64,000 bases of DNA from Tachypleus tridentatus (lineage: Eukaryota; Arthropoda; Merostomata; Xiphosura; Limulidae). Within the stretch, counting starts at the first letter, position 1, and the number at the start of each line of letters is the position of its first letter. Position numbers and translations under genes: made by a program. Where the stretch lies: NCBI RefSeq assembly GCF_004210375.1, contig NC_134825.1:69741558-69805557 (forward strand), written 5' to 3'. The notes under the pieces were generated by a model that ran no database searches, was not told the DNA's origin, and saw nothing but the letters and a program-made list of their open reading frames with translations. Positions 12,250-23,519 of the stretch are shown one piece after another.

Positions 12250-13487
12250 TCAGGTCATCCCATAAGTAATGCCGTTTTTGGGAATAGGATAAGTTTAAAT
12301 GCATATTTCTTGGCTGAATGTTGTTATTCTAAAAGTCATATAAGTTATATGGTATGACTTGATAGCATAAACTGAAAGCCAGTTTGTTTCAGTTTTTGTT
12401 TTATTTATTTTAGAAGCCCCAGTTATGATGGATATCAGATGAGCTACCGAAGTCACCCGAAGCATTCAGGAGGTGTACAGTAATGACATTCTGGATGTAA
12501 GGAAGTGTCAAAGATGGTTCAATAAATTTAGAACTGGTGACTGCAGTTTGACAGATGCAGCTTGCACTGGATGCCCTATTGAGTTTGATAATGACCTGTG
12601 TCTAGCGACACTTGAGGAGGATTGTGCTGTAACTGATGAAGAATTAGCCCAGAAACTCATTTCATCTCCTTCCACTGTCCATCGACATCGCAACATCTTG
12701 ATAGAGTTTCAACGTTGAGAAAAACAGTACCACATGATTTGTTGGCTGATAATCTGAGAAAACGAATAGACATCTGTACGTCTTTTCACTCTCGTGAACT
12801 TCAAGCTTCGTTTTTGAACCGTCTAGTGACTGGAGATGAGAAATGTGTACTCTGTCAAAATGTTAAGCGTCGCTGACAATGGGTTAGTGCAGGAGAATCA
12901 GCTACATTATAGACAAAAGCGGACCTGCACACTATGAAGGTTTTGTTTAGTGTTTGTTGGGATAAAGGTAGTGTAATACATTTTGAGTTGTTAAAACCAA
13001 ACCAGACAATTACTGCTGATAGACACTGTCAGTAACTGTATCGACTGATCACTGCACCCAAATAAAAACAGAGACCTGCTTTGGTGAATCGAAAAGGGGT
13101 TGTTTTCCATCATGACAATGCACGTCCTCACATCGCTAGGATCACTTCCAAAAAAAATTGAAAAGGTTGGTTAGGGAAAATTTCTCCATTCTTCTTATTC
13201 TCCTGATCTTACTCCTTCAGAATACCATATTTTCAGAAGCTTGCAACGTCATTTGAATGGAAAAAACAGTTTATTTCTATGGATGAGTTATAAAATAGCC
13301 TTTATACCTTGTTTTTCTCAAAACCACCTGATTTTTATAAGCGTGGTATTGAAAATCATTTGAGACGTTGGCAGACTGTTATTAAAAGCGATGGATAATA
13401 CAAAACTGATTAAAGTTGTTATCTGAGTTATTTTTTCTTCTTTTAAATATTAGTGTTACAAACGACATTACTTATGGGATGAGCTGA
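12250..13487 (+). mobile_element. mariner-type DNA transposon with both terminal inverted repeats
   Basis: Left terminus TCAGGTCATCCCATAAGTAA and right terminus (minus strand) TCAGCTCATCCCATAAGTAA match over about 25 bases with two mismatches. Each is flanked by the TA target duplication (12248-12249 and 13488-13489). The length, about 1.24 kb, is normal for mariner. The termini look intact, so a transposase supplied elsewhere could in principle bind them; the copy's own gene is dead. Confidence 0.92.
12425..13398 (+). pseudogene. mariner transposase pseudogene
   Basis: Mariner transposases bind the terminal repeats and cut and paste the element through a D,D34D triad. Visible here are the N-terminal helix-turn-helix segment (VRKCQRWFNKFRTGDCSLTD near 12495; ELAQKLISSPSTVHRH near 12640), the first catalytic block VTGDEKC (near 12830), HHDNARPH (near 13110) and YSPDLTPSEYH (near 13200). 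It ends with LRRWQTVIKSDG and TAA at 13396. The start ATG at 12425 is soon followed by TGA, and further stops and frame changes interrupt the rest. Confidence 0.9.
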
Positions 13488-13489
13488 TA

Positions 13490-15540
13490 TTTCCATGATC
13501 AATATACAGAGGATTGAGTACGATATATGAAAACGATTTTGGACATTGAAATGAACAAGCCACGTGACAATTAAAGTCAACTCAAAGTCGTGGTGAAACT
13601 ACACATAACAGAACTACATTTTTATCTTAGTTTGCTTCGTTGGTAGTGTGAAGCTACTGAAAACTGATTGATTTTGAAACGATAATAATTAACACGTTTG
13701 GACGCAAATTATTCAAGCAGAAAACTGTGTTCAGACCGGAATGTCCAAAACGGGAATATCCATTTTAATTAATAGCATTAGAAAACAGTGCAATATGGAT
13801 TAACTATAGTACAATCTAGAAAAATACTTGCAATAAAACATACTACAATTGTGTTACACAAAATGGGACGTTTTGTAATAGGTAATAATCCAAAAACACA
13901 AAAGACAGTCATAAACGTCGTCTATGAATCTCTGAAAACAATAAAAACATGCTGAAGAGGGATTTCTATCTGCAAAAGCAACATATGCACTTCGTACAGA
14001 AGTTACTTCCACAAATTACCTTTTCAACAGATGGACATATTCAGCTAGAGAGTGAAGTAGATATTCGTGGTATATACAGAACAAGTTCTCGTTACACAAT
14101 ATATTTGGATTTTTGTGCGATAAGACCGTTAAAATGGGCAAAGAGATATTTTCTCTAGTAGACAGATTACTGATAACAACTGAGAGAAAGAGTGTGCTTC
14201 GAAACTTATAACCTTATGATGGTGACTTGAAACTGTGCTGCAGATTTATTTTCAAGATGCACAGTCATCAGATAGTGCATGACTGTACGCGGCGAACTAT
14301 CGTAACGACGTGTGAAGCTTTAAAATTAATTTACTATGACAACTCAACATTTGTAATACATAGATTCCTTCAGATGTATTGAGATAATGTTTCTAAATGC
14401 TCATACGGATGATCCGGATATAGTTAGCATTTTTCTTTTAAATCATACCAAGGTTTTATTATAGCGGATATTCTATACAGTCTATATCTGCTTTACCTTG
14501 TTTCTGTGTTGGACATCTTGAGTGAGGTTATATTCATAACAAATCACGATACAGAATTTGTACGAATTATTATTATTTGATGTTCATCTCTTTGTATATG
14601 ATTATTTGGAAAAATCGTCCATGTAGGTAATTTAAGAATTGTAGGATACCACTAGGTCCTCGTTTTGACATAAAATGGGTTAAACCAGTGTCTGTGAGCC
14701 TAGATCTCTCTGTTCATTGTTGTTTATGCCTCGTGTAGATGTGGAAATCCTAGTTTTTCACCTTTTAAACCAGCTGCGTTAAATTAAAGGCCAACCAGTA
14801 GGTTAAGACTTTCAGTGTGAATGAAGGTACTATTTAGTTGCTCACGTTTCTTTGCTGTCTTTGTCTGAAGTTATTTTTTGCAACAGACATTTTCAGACTT
14901 TGTATTTTGGGAATGTTTATACGGATATCAGGGTATTTGAATGTTGCACACATAGTGCCCAATACAGTAATTACTATGAGTCTATCTTTATATTATTAAT
15001 AACTGGTTGCAAAAGCAGCACAATATACTAAATAAAGGAATAGGAAGTACGTAAAGACATACACACTACAATGTTGGCCATGCGAAAATATTACTTTATT
15101 CAGTGAAACTGCTGATTTTTCTTTACATTTGGTTAACATATCAAAGCTGGATATGCGTGATATTTTTATTAAACCGTTATTGATCTATAATAACGTTAAT
15201 TACCACGAGTATGACACATCAGATAGAATGATCCATGAAGAACGTGTTTAATGCCAGAACTTAAACTACTTACAGGCCCAAGAGGGCACATCTTCAGAGA
15301 ACTAGAACTTAATATATTTTATAATTATTTGACACCAAACATTATGCGCATGTACGTTTTAAAATTGGAAAATTACTAAACACACAGTTTAACTTGGACA
15401 CAATTAGTGTTTTGATCTGGATGTCACCAACCATGGCCAATTTACGTAAGTAAAAATAGACAAAGTAATATTAAATCAGAGAAAAGAGATGCTTGAAAAG
15501 TAGAAATAAATTGTGTCTATATCTAATATATATATATATT
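13490..15540. other. Unannotated interval
   Basis: About 2 kb without recognisable genes or repeats; the 69-codon frame at 13949-14158 has no known motif. Confidence 0.5.
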
Positions 15541-15548
15541 AAAATATA

Positions 15549-15788
15549 CAGTGTGCTCGGAAAGTCACTGTGCACTTATATATCTATTAACAGACATGTT
15601 TCAATATAGAATACAGGAGGTAAATATGAATGACAATTATAAACAATGTTGAAAGTGACCCTCGTTGGCATCAATATAGGCCTGGATCCTTCTTATTTTG
15701 TTTCTAAACACCGCTGTCAGTTGCTGGCTTGAAATAGACTGAATAAAATATGATTACAAATCTGCATAGTGACTTTCCGAACACCCTG
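15549..15788. mobile_element. 240-bp MITE with mariner/Tc1-type ends
   Basis: The ends CAGTGTGCTCGGAAAGTCAC and, on the other strand, CAGGGTGTTCGGAAAGTCAC form terminal inverted repeats flanked by TA on both sides (15547-15548, 15789-15790). The interior is too short to encode a transposase. Confidence 0.82.
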
Positions 15789-15790
15789 TA

Positions 15791-17205
15791 ATACCAGATC
15801 TTTATGCACTAACAAACATGACATTTTTATTTGCACAAGAAGAAGAGGGATTGTTTTCGTCAAACAACATACTGTGTATTTGAATGTATTGACAAACAAC
15901 TAATTATATTTTGAACATACAGATTTTTAAAAATAGAGTTTTTTTTTCTATAACTTACTAAACTGACAACTCAAGTTGTTCGCAATTACAATGACAGTTA
16001 AAAAACCTAAAATATATAAACCACGTTTTATAATTGAGTTTTTAAGCCTTACTGTATTTCAGTAGTTTATTGAAAACTTAAGTTTCAATTAAATTGAAAC
16101 ACAATTCAAAAAATATCTAAACAAGTCTATAAATTAAACCTTCGACCATTGTCAGTAAAGTATCCTAAAAATATAACATGTCTGAACCGTCTAACTCGTT
16201 TTTATAACTACATACTAATTTTAAGTGTTGGTAACTAAATCAGCGTCAACTGCTATATTTTTATGTAATTCAACGTAAAACAATTGTTGCTCATTACTAT
16301 TATGGTAAATTCAAAGAGTGTAAACTGTGGATACCTGTTGTGATGTAAGATAAATTACATTTAGTATGACTTCTAATGTGATATACCAGTGTGTACACTT
16401 ATTATATTGCACATCCTTACCACATCGAAAACTTTATACTGTTGTCTGTTAAAATTAGCTCCATCGTCCATATAAGTTTCTTCAAGTGAGTTGTTGAACT
16501 GTAATATCTAGTGTTTCACCAATACGTCAACGATTAAACGTGCAAAGTCATATCGCCCAGTTAATAAGCTTTTTTCCCACTAAATAAGGCAGTCAATAAT
16601 TATCCACCTACCGAGGACCAGCCCAATCTCGTACTTTTATCTGCAATTTAAAGCCAAGTACTTTATTCAAGAGGTGTTTTATAGTTTAACAGTTTTCCCT
16701 CTGGACAAGTCACAAATAATATTTATTTGACACTGACACACATTAGCACAAACATATGTGATAACGAGCTGGTCCTACAGACCTTGTATTATGCAAAATT
16801 GATCTATTTTTGTGCTTACAAGCAATGAGCGTCACTAGCCGTAACATAGGTTGAGAACCATATGCTAGCTTCTAAAACTAATACAGCGCACCTTCCTGCC
16901 TACATAGCTGCTCGCATAAGTGCCAGAGATTAAGTATGTTTCTATTACATTCCTCTGTCTATACTTGTAGCACTTCACATGTAATCCTGAATAATAATGA
17001 AGTTTTTTGCCTAAATCGAGTTGTGATTTCATTTATAGTGCTTGATACTGCGCGAGGCCAACCACTTTTCTAGAAAGTTTTGTATTAACCGAGAATCTCA
17101 CAAATGTAACATTATTGACATGTAATAAGTACTATACACTACTGAAAGAGGCTAGCATTAAATCTTTTAACACCAGCTGATAGGATAATGCTATCCCTAA
17201 AAATA
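15791..17205. other. Unannotated AT-rich interval
   Basis: Nothing recognised. Confidence 0.5.
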
Positions 17206-17256
17206 TAGTCTAAAACGTCACTAAAAAAAAGGCTACAAAAGTGACGTTTTAGACTA
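17206..17256. repeat. Perfect 17-bp inverted repeat (hairpin)
   Basis: TAGTCTAAAACGTCACT (17206-17222) is matched exactly in reverse complement at 17240-17256 with a 17-base A-rich loop. Confidence 0.85.
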
Positions 17257-17340
17257 AATTGAAACATACGTTTGTGCTAATGTGTGACAGTGGTTTCACT
17301 GACTGAATGTGAATCGAGATGTGGAGTGGTAGTATAAATA

Positions 17341-17748
17341 TTAGGTTGAGGAATAATTCGTGAGCGTTTTTAAATAATTTCATTCAAGCATTACATGTAA
17401 GACTATACAATACTTCAATGCATGAACACATTACACCCAAAACATTTATTATGATACTTTATTTCATGTAATACCTAGGTATATAGTATGCATTGTTTTA
17501 AACGAAATTGCAAGAAATTAAATGCGAAAAGCAGATGGTGTCGAAAATGCTCGATTTTGTCCACTTGACATTCGATTTAATGAGCTGAAAATGAAAGCAA
17601 AAATTAAAGACATATGAAAATCAAACACACCATCTATTAGAGCAAAAAATTACCAACAAAATGATATGAAATATTTTGCGAAAGCGTTTCATTTATGAAT
17701 ATATTTTTTTTACATGAAAAAACGCTCACGAATTATTCCTCAACCCAA
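17341..17748. mobile_element. 408-bp MITE with ~31-bp terminal inverted repeats
   Basis: Left end TTAGGTTGAGGAATAATTCG and right end (minus) TTGGGTTGAGGAATAATTCG continue into GTGAGCGTTTTT on both sides. TA dinucleotides flank the element (17339-17340, 17749-17750), as in the Tc1/mariner superfamily. No coding capacity remains. Confidence 0.9.
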
Positions 17749-17750
17749 TA

Positions 17751-19039
17751 TTATTTGTGGGTTATTCAGAGGGAAAACTGTTTGTACGATCAAATTTTGA
17801 AAGTAGGATGCGGAAATAAAAAGATGCTTGACGTATTGCCATTTTAATTGGTAGATAATGTTGGTTAAATTTGTGTTGTTATACTGTTCACAAAACACTA
17901 TACAATTCAACAAACATGTGTTTAACAGTCTGACAATATTATAGCTTGTCAAGCTTCGTAAAACATGAGAATGGAAATAGCACGTATAATGTACTTACTA
18001 GAACAAGTATTCTCTAAAGCATGATTTTTGAAACTATGCACGGCGGAGCCCATGGGAGCCGTCATACTTACCTGTAGCTTCGCGAGGAAATTTTAGAATG
18101 TTAATATTTTTTCCTAAAACTATAAAATTGAATCAGGATACGCTGTAGGAAAAAAAAAGTGAAATATATCTTTAATATAAACGTTTATCGCGTATTGGGC
18201 CTTTGAATATTTTATTCTGCCTAACGTCAAACGATTTTATTTAGTTTAGGGGAAGTTCTTGTGGTGAAAATGTTAATACAATCTCAATTAACTTTGACAT
18301 TGTCACCACTGACTGCTAGTAGATATGGAACCATCTCAAGATCGCATGCGTTACTGGAGATGCAAGATAGCTTAGTAATTTTCGTATGAAATATCGGTCA
18401 ACCCTGGGTACTGATGCCAACTGTCTTTTAGAAACCAGATATGGATTAGCAGCTAAATCTCGAACGAAATGAAGCATGGTGTCATAGCTGAAACTTGTCC
18501 AAATTTAAAACATTGTGATGCAATTAGATGCAGCATCATATGTTTTAATTTCAAAGTATATTTATATGAAGTATAACTATATTTATGACATTTATAATTG
18601 GTAATTGTTACGGTAGGTTAAATTCGTTGTATTTTAATTAGACAACTTGGCACCAATGTACTCTGTGACGTCACACGTCCGTATGACATTATGTTTCATT
18701 TTGTTCGGGATTTAGAGCACGTGAGATGTGGCTTAATATATTTTGTTATTTGGCTCAAAAGTTTCTGTAAAAAATCAAAAACAAAACGTAAAAATAATAG
18801 ATTACCCTTTTGCTTTAGAAAAATATATTATTCTAGCTGCATAGCCAACTTCCACAAATCTTTATTTCTGACTTTGTTATATCAAACACTGATCTTAGGT
18901 CAGCATGTCATTGTATGATGATAAAACCCAAGTGCTTGAACGAGTTTTCATTAAGAAGCTAATTTGTGTCCGTGAAAATATTTTTGGAGTGCCAAATATA
19001 TAAGAATACGTTTTTATACAAATTAATAATTAGTTGCCA
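17751..19039. other. Unannotated AT-rich interval
   Basis: Nothing recognised; a 75-codon frame at 18691-18918 has no motif. Confidence 0.5.
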
Positions 19040-19051
19040 GCCTTATAATGA

Positions 19052-19340
19052 TTGTTTATTTGTTTGTTTGTTTTGGAATTTCGCACAAAGCTACTCGAGG
19101 GCTATCTGTGCTAGCCGTCCCTAATTTAGCAGTGTAAGACTAGAGAGGGAAGGCAGCTAGTCATCACCACCCACCGCCAACTCTTGGGCTACTCTTTTAC
19201 CAACGAAAAGTGGGATTGACCGTCACATTATAACGCCCCCACGGCTGGGAGGGCGAGCATGTTTGGCGCGACTCGGGCGCGAACCCGCGACCCTCAGATT
19301 ACGAGTCGCACGCCTTAACGCGCTAGGCCATGCCAGGCCC
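19052..19340 (-). repeat. Family A SINE (GCGCGAC subfamily), minus strand, with 12-bp TSD
   Basis: Flanked by direct repeats GCCTTATAATGA at 19040-19051 and 19341-19352. On the minus strand the B-box region reads GGTTCGCGCCCGAGTCGCGCC, unlike the GGTTCGAATCCCCGTCAC of most copies, and the tail reads GAGTAGCTTTGTGCGAAATTCC. Confidence 0.92.
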
Positions 19341-19356
19341 GCCTTATAATGAATGG

Positions 19357-19624
19357 TCTGGCATGGCCAGGTAGGTTAAGGCGTCGACTAGTAATATGAT
19401 GGTCGCAGGTTCGAATCCTCCATCACACAAAACATGCTCGCCCTTTCAGCCGTTTGGGCGTTATAATGTGACGGTCAATCTCACAATTCGTTGGAAAAGA
19501 GTAGCCCAAGAGTTGGCGGCAGGTTGTGATGACTAGCTGCTTTCCCTCTAGCCTTACGCTACTAGATTAGGGACGGCTAGCGCAGATAGCCCTCGTGTAG
19601 CTTTGCGCGAAATTCAAGCAAAAA
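19357..19624 (+). repeat. Family A SINE, plus strand, head-to-head with the preceding copy
   Basis: Head TCTGGCATGGCCAGGTAGG, B box GGTTCGAATCC, tail AGATAGCCCTCGTGTAGCTTTGCGCGAAATTC. The flanks CTTATAATGAAT-like (19343 on) and TTTATAATGGAT (19632 on) suggest insertion into the same short target as the neighbouring SINE. Confidence 0.9.
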
Positions 19625-19637
19625 CCAAAACTTTATA

Positions 19638-21512
19638 ATGGATAAGCGGCTGAATTTTAGTAATAAATCTGATACAAGTGAAAACTTTCCTAGCCCTAGG
19701 CCTAATACGAATTCATCGGCGTTATCGTCTTGTGCAAGCATTTTAACGCAGGATGATGCAAGAAGTACAGAAACAACAAATAAAAGAAAGTATGATGAAA
19801 GTTTTATTGAATATGGTTTTACACAGTCAGGCAATGAAGATGGATTTAGTGGGTTGTGTGTTGAATGTGGAACAATGTTAAGTAACAGTAGTTTGCATCA
19901 AACAAAGTTAAAACGACATCTAGAAACCAAACACTCCCAATTAAAAAATCCAGATTCTGAGTATTTCAAAAGAAGATGCTTGCAATTAAATGCAAGGAAA
20001 GTTAAATTTTGTTCGTTTGTCCATGAGGACAACAAAGGTGCTTTTTATTGCTTTATATAGTGTTAGTTACCATATTGCAAAAGCGAGTGTAGCCCATACA
20101 ATTGCAGAAGATTTGATAAAACCAAACGCAAAGATTTGGTAGATTGCACGACATGATGAGAAAGTTCTCAAAAACATTAAATTTGTGCCCCTTTCTGACA
20201 ACTCGGTTTCTCAAAGAATCAAGGATATGTCAGCAAATTGTTTAATGGAGTTAATAAAGCGAGTAAAAGCAAGTTGATCTTTTTCGCTTGCGATGGATGA
20301 ATCAACAGGTTATGCAATGTTGCTTGTGTTCGTTCGCTATATTTACGTAGCTAGTTTTGAAGAAGACATGCTAATTTGCAAACCTTTGCTTACTCAAACA
20401 ACAGGCGAAGAAATATTTAAACTGATCGATTTATTTATGGAAGAACATGAGATCCAATGGCAGCTTTGCTCAAGTATTTGCACCGATGTGACTGCAGCTA
20501 TGATTGGAAATTTTTCAAGCGCAGTGGAACGCATAAGAAAAAAGACCCGGATATCAAGAGTATCCACTGTTGTATTCATCGTCATGCACTTGCAATGAAA
20601 CAAATACCAGAAGACTTAAAAGAGGTATTGGGTTATGCCATAAAAATAGCTAATTTTACAGAATCAAGACCACTCAATGCGAGGATTTTCAGTTTACTCT
20701 GTGAGGATATGGGAAGTTTGCATAAACAATTGCTGCTTCATACTGAAGTCCGATGGTTTTCTTGGGAAAAAGTGCTTGCTCGGTTTTACTAACTGCGTGA
20801 GGAGATAGGTTTCTTCTTATCTAAATGCGATTTTGACCTTGTATACAACTTAAGGGACAAATGCTGGATACAGAAAGTGGCTTACCTTTCGGATGTATTT
20901 ACCTATTTAAATGAAGTGAATGCTACAATGTAGGGTACCAGGGTAACGTACTTCAAAACTTGGTCTAAAATGGAAGCGCTTCAACGTAAACTAAAACTTT
21001 AACTTGAATGTATATTTATGGAATAACTTAATTGCTTCGATAATCTCAGTGCGTTTTTACTTATAAATGGAATTTCCTTAAGTAAAGATGCAAAAGTTTC
21101 AGTCTTGCAGCACATGTCTGATTTGTGTACAATAATATGGAGTACTTCCCTCCTCATTCAGAAAAATTACTGTGGATTCAAAATTCCTTTTATGACTCTG
21201 CAAATACAAACAACTTGTCTTTGAAAGGGAAAGAACAGCTTATAGAAAATTTTCAACTAATTACACCCTAAAAACAAAATTTCAGCGAGAAGAAATTAAA
21301 ATATTTTGGATTCAAATGGCCATTGAATACCCTGAAATAAGGACAGAGCTTTGGAAATTTTGATACGTTTTCCAACAACACATCTTTGTGAGCAAACATT
21401 TTCACTGTATACAGCTACAAAGACCAGATTTAGAAACAGGCTAAATATTGAAGATAATTTGCACTTACAAGTAACAACCATAACTCCAAATATTAAACTA
21501 CTCTGTGAATGA
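19638..21512 (+). pseudogene. hAT-superfamily (ZBED5/SCAND3-like) transposase pseudogene
   Basis: The first 140 codons are open. After a Ser-rich leader they contain a BED-type zinc finger (GLCVECGTMLSNSSLHQTKLKRHLETKH; two Cys and two His). Beyond the first stop at 20058 the same protein continues: VPLSDNSVSQRIKDMSAN, then SLAMDESTGYA (20287), CKPLLTQTTGEEIFKLIDLFM, ICTDVTAAMIGNFS (catalytic-core aspartates), HCCIHRHALAMK, SRPLNARIFSLLCEDMGS and LLLHTEVRWFSWEKVL. The hATC dimerisation region is decayed; RFPTTHLCEQTFS and NRLNIEDNLHLQV lie near 21365-21470, before TGA at 21510. Frameshifts (for example near 20550) and stops make it non-functional. Vertebrate relatives include domesticated genes, but the lesions here argue against domestication. 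Confidence 0.9.
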
Positions 21513-21756
21513 AAGCAAACCCATCCGAACCACTAATAAATAAATAAGTGCACTGTACTTTTATCTGATATAAATGTTGAAGCGGAAATTTTTGAACAAG
21601 AGGAAATAAAAATTTTTCTTCAAGTATTGATATTTTTAATAAACGTATGTTTTTAAAACTTGAAGTAAACTTTATCTAGTGCTAGTGACCGATTGTTTCT
21701 ACTTTTAGTGTATTTTTTTAAATTAAAACTCTGAAATGATTTTCTTTCTGATGCGA

Positions 21757-21794
21757 GCTCCGCAGGTCTAAAACGTTTGGGAACTTCTGATCTG
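21757..21794 (-). other. Probable 3' terminus of the hAT element
   Basis: On the minus strand this reads CAGATCAGAAGTTCCCAAAC followed by GTTTTAGACC, resembling the CAG..GTTCCCAAAC ends of hAT elements. It lies about 280 bp beyond the transposase stop. No matching 5' end was found. Confidence 0.5.
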
Positions 21795-21835
21795 GAGCAG
21801 CTCATAAATGTTGAAAAAAATATAATTTTCTATAC

Positions 21836-21958
21836 ATGTAAAAACGGCTGGTATGGATAGAAAAAACTCTATGTAGAGGAGCGAACAACGTTTCGACCTT
21901 CTTCGGTCATCGCTCCTCTACATAAAGTTTGCTCTATCCATACCAGTCGTTTTTACAT
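21836..21958. repeat. Long inverted repeat enclosing the PLE tail motif
   Basis: Arms of about 49 bp (21836-21884 and 21910-21958) pair with few mismatches. The 25-base centre, on the minus strand, is TGACCGAAGAAGGTCGAAAC plus GTTGT, the motif seen in the PLE tail at 3603. The outer ends TGTAAAAACG also match the PLE end at 3670-3684. It looks like a solo PLE terminus refolded into a hairpin. Confidence 0.85.
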
Positions 21959-21964
21959 ATATAT

Positions 21965-22320
21965 TTTCCTCTACAAATGCGTTTTCTCGTCATCACGGAA
22001 TATAATTTTCTATCATAATTGTAAAATATATGCAAACAAATGAGTATATATTGTAATACTAATACAGAGCATAGAATAATTGATCTGACTAAGCCGACTC
22101 ATCGTTCAAGTTATCATTTAACATAACCTTGTGGGACTACATGAGACCTATCAGTCCATCTCGGTTGTTCTATCCTGTAAAATAAATTAAAACAATTAAA
22201 AAAACATAAAGCCAGCCCTTATCATTCATATACTTATGAAGCTTTTTTACATTCACTTAAATATAATGCCTCTACACCATCTGAACGCAACCCATTCGAA
22301 AAGCCGACCACCCTATTAGA
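21965..22320. other. Unannotated AT-rich spacer
   Basis: Nothing recognised. Confidence 0.5.
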
Positions 22321-22608
22321 GTTTGTTTGTTTGTTCGTTTTTTGGAATTTCGCACAAAGCTACTCGAGAGCTATCTGTGCTAACCGTCCCTAATTTAGCA
22401 GTGTAAGATTAGAGGGAAGGCAGCTAGTCATCATCACCCACCGCCAACTCTTGGGCTACTCTTTTACCAACGAATAGTGGGATTGACCGTCACATTATAC
22501 GCCCCCACGGCTGGGAGGGCGAGCATGTTTAGCGCGACTCCGGCGCGAACCCGCGACCCTCGGATTACGAGTCGCACGCCTTACGCGCTTGGCCATGCCA
22601 GGCCCCCC
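22321..22608 (-). repeat. Family A SINE (GCGCGAC subfamily), minus strand
   Basis: Full length. It shares the GCGCGACTC.GGCGCGAACCC variant of the B-box region and the AGCTACTCGAG tail variant with the copy at 19052, so these two form a subfamily. Confidence 0.92.
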
Positions 22609-22689
22609 TATTAGGGAAATGAAACTGTCTTAGCTGAAGATGATCCCTACCCTACCTAATTTTATATTTTCTCATGCTCCTAGTATTCT

Positions 22690-22930
22690 TAATGTTAAGT
22701 ATGAAAAACTATGGTGCTAATGCATCTTTTTTTTCTCAAGAGAAAGCAATTTAAAATATTTCGTTCTCTGCCAATGAGACAACCTCTCCATCCTAGGCAT
22801 CATTATAGTAACCTTTATCTGTACTCTTTTCAATAATTCGATGTCTTTCCTAAGGTAAGGTGCCCAAAACTGAACACGATATTCCAAATGTGGCCTAACT
22901 ATTGACCTGTACAGCAAACGTATAACCTCT
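22690..22930 (-). pseudogene. LINE reverse-transcriptase C-terminal fragment
   Basis: The minus strand encodes a segment ending LSLEKKK that begins LYRSIVRPHLEYRVQFWAPY and continues LRKDIELLKRVQ. This is the conserved block after the RT domain in CR1/Rex-type non-LTR retrotransposons. The rest of the element is missing. Such a LINE could have supplied the machinery that moved the SINEs, but no 3' tail was seen to test this. Confidence 0.75.
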
Positions 22931-23070
22931 TTATACTTCTTTTTCCATATTTATGTAGATACAACTAAAAATCCTGTTTTCCTACCTCTAGCAACAGCAC
23001 ACTGACTGCCTGGATGACGTTGGAGATTGATTGACTATTAGACTAAGATTCTTTTCTTTCATAACACTTT

Positions 23071-23518
23071 TATGGGTATTTCCACCCAAATTATACTTAT
23101 AATTCAAGTTGTTTGTAGTTAATTACAAAAGCTACACTATGGGCTATCTGTGGCTTGCCCACCATGAATGTCGAAAACTGGTTTCTACCAGTGTGAGTCC
23201 GCAAACATACTATTGTGCCGCTTCGAGGGGGGACATCTCCATAATACTTTCACTAGAACAGGTATTCTTCAGAACAACTCCTAAATGTTGCGAACTGTGC
23301 CACTTTCTATCATTATTGTGAAACATATGAACTAAAATAAACGTATGGGGTAGTACTAATACAAATTACAGAAAAATGGATCTAACTTAACCAAACTTTA
23401 AGTCTTTATCTGAGTTTTAACTTGACTAATTTACCTTTGACGTATTCATGAACTCTTTTCAATAATTTATGGGTATTTCCACCCAAATTATACTTATAAT
23501 TCAAGTTGTTTGTAGTTA
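23071..23518. repeat. 51-bp direct repeats flanking a degraded family B SINE
   Basis: TATGGGTATTTCCACCCAAA and the next ~31 bases occur at 23071-23121 and again at 23468-23518. Between them, 23122-23235 is a decayed minus-strand family B SINE (AAAGCTACACTATGGGCTAT..TGCCCACCATGAATGTCG). Confidence 0.8.
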
Positions 23519-23519
23519 C

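Noticed and set aside
14110-14160. Possible relationship to 46495-46540 (GTGCGAT..GAC.GTTAAAATGG)
   Set aside because: The shared stretch is too short and too diverged to support a repeat family by eye.
19577-19834. Minus-strand 85-codon frame opposite the hAT transposase
   Set aside because: It is the antisense shadow of the Ser-rich transposase N-terminus.
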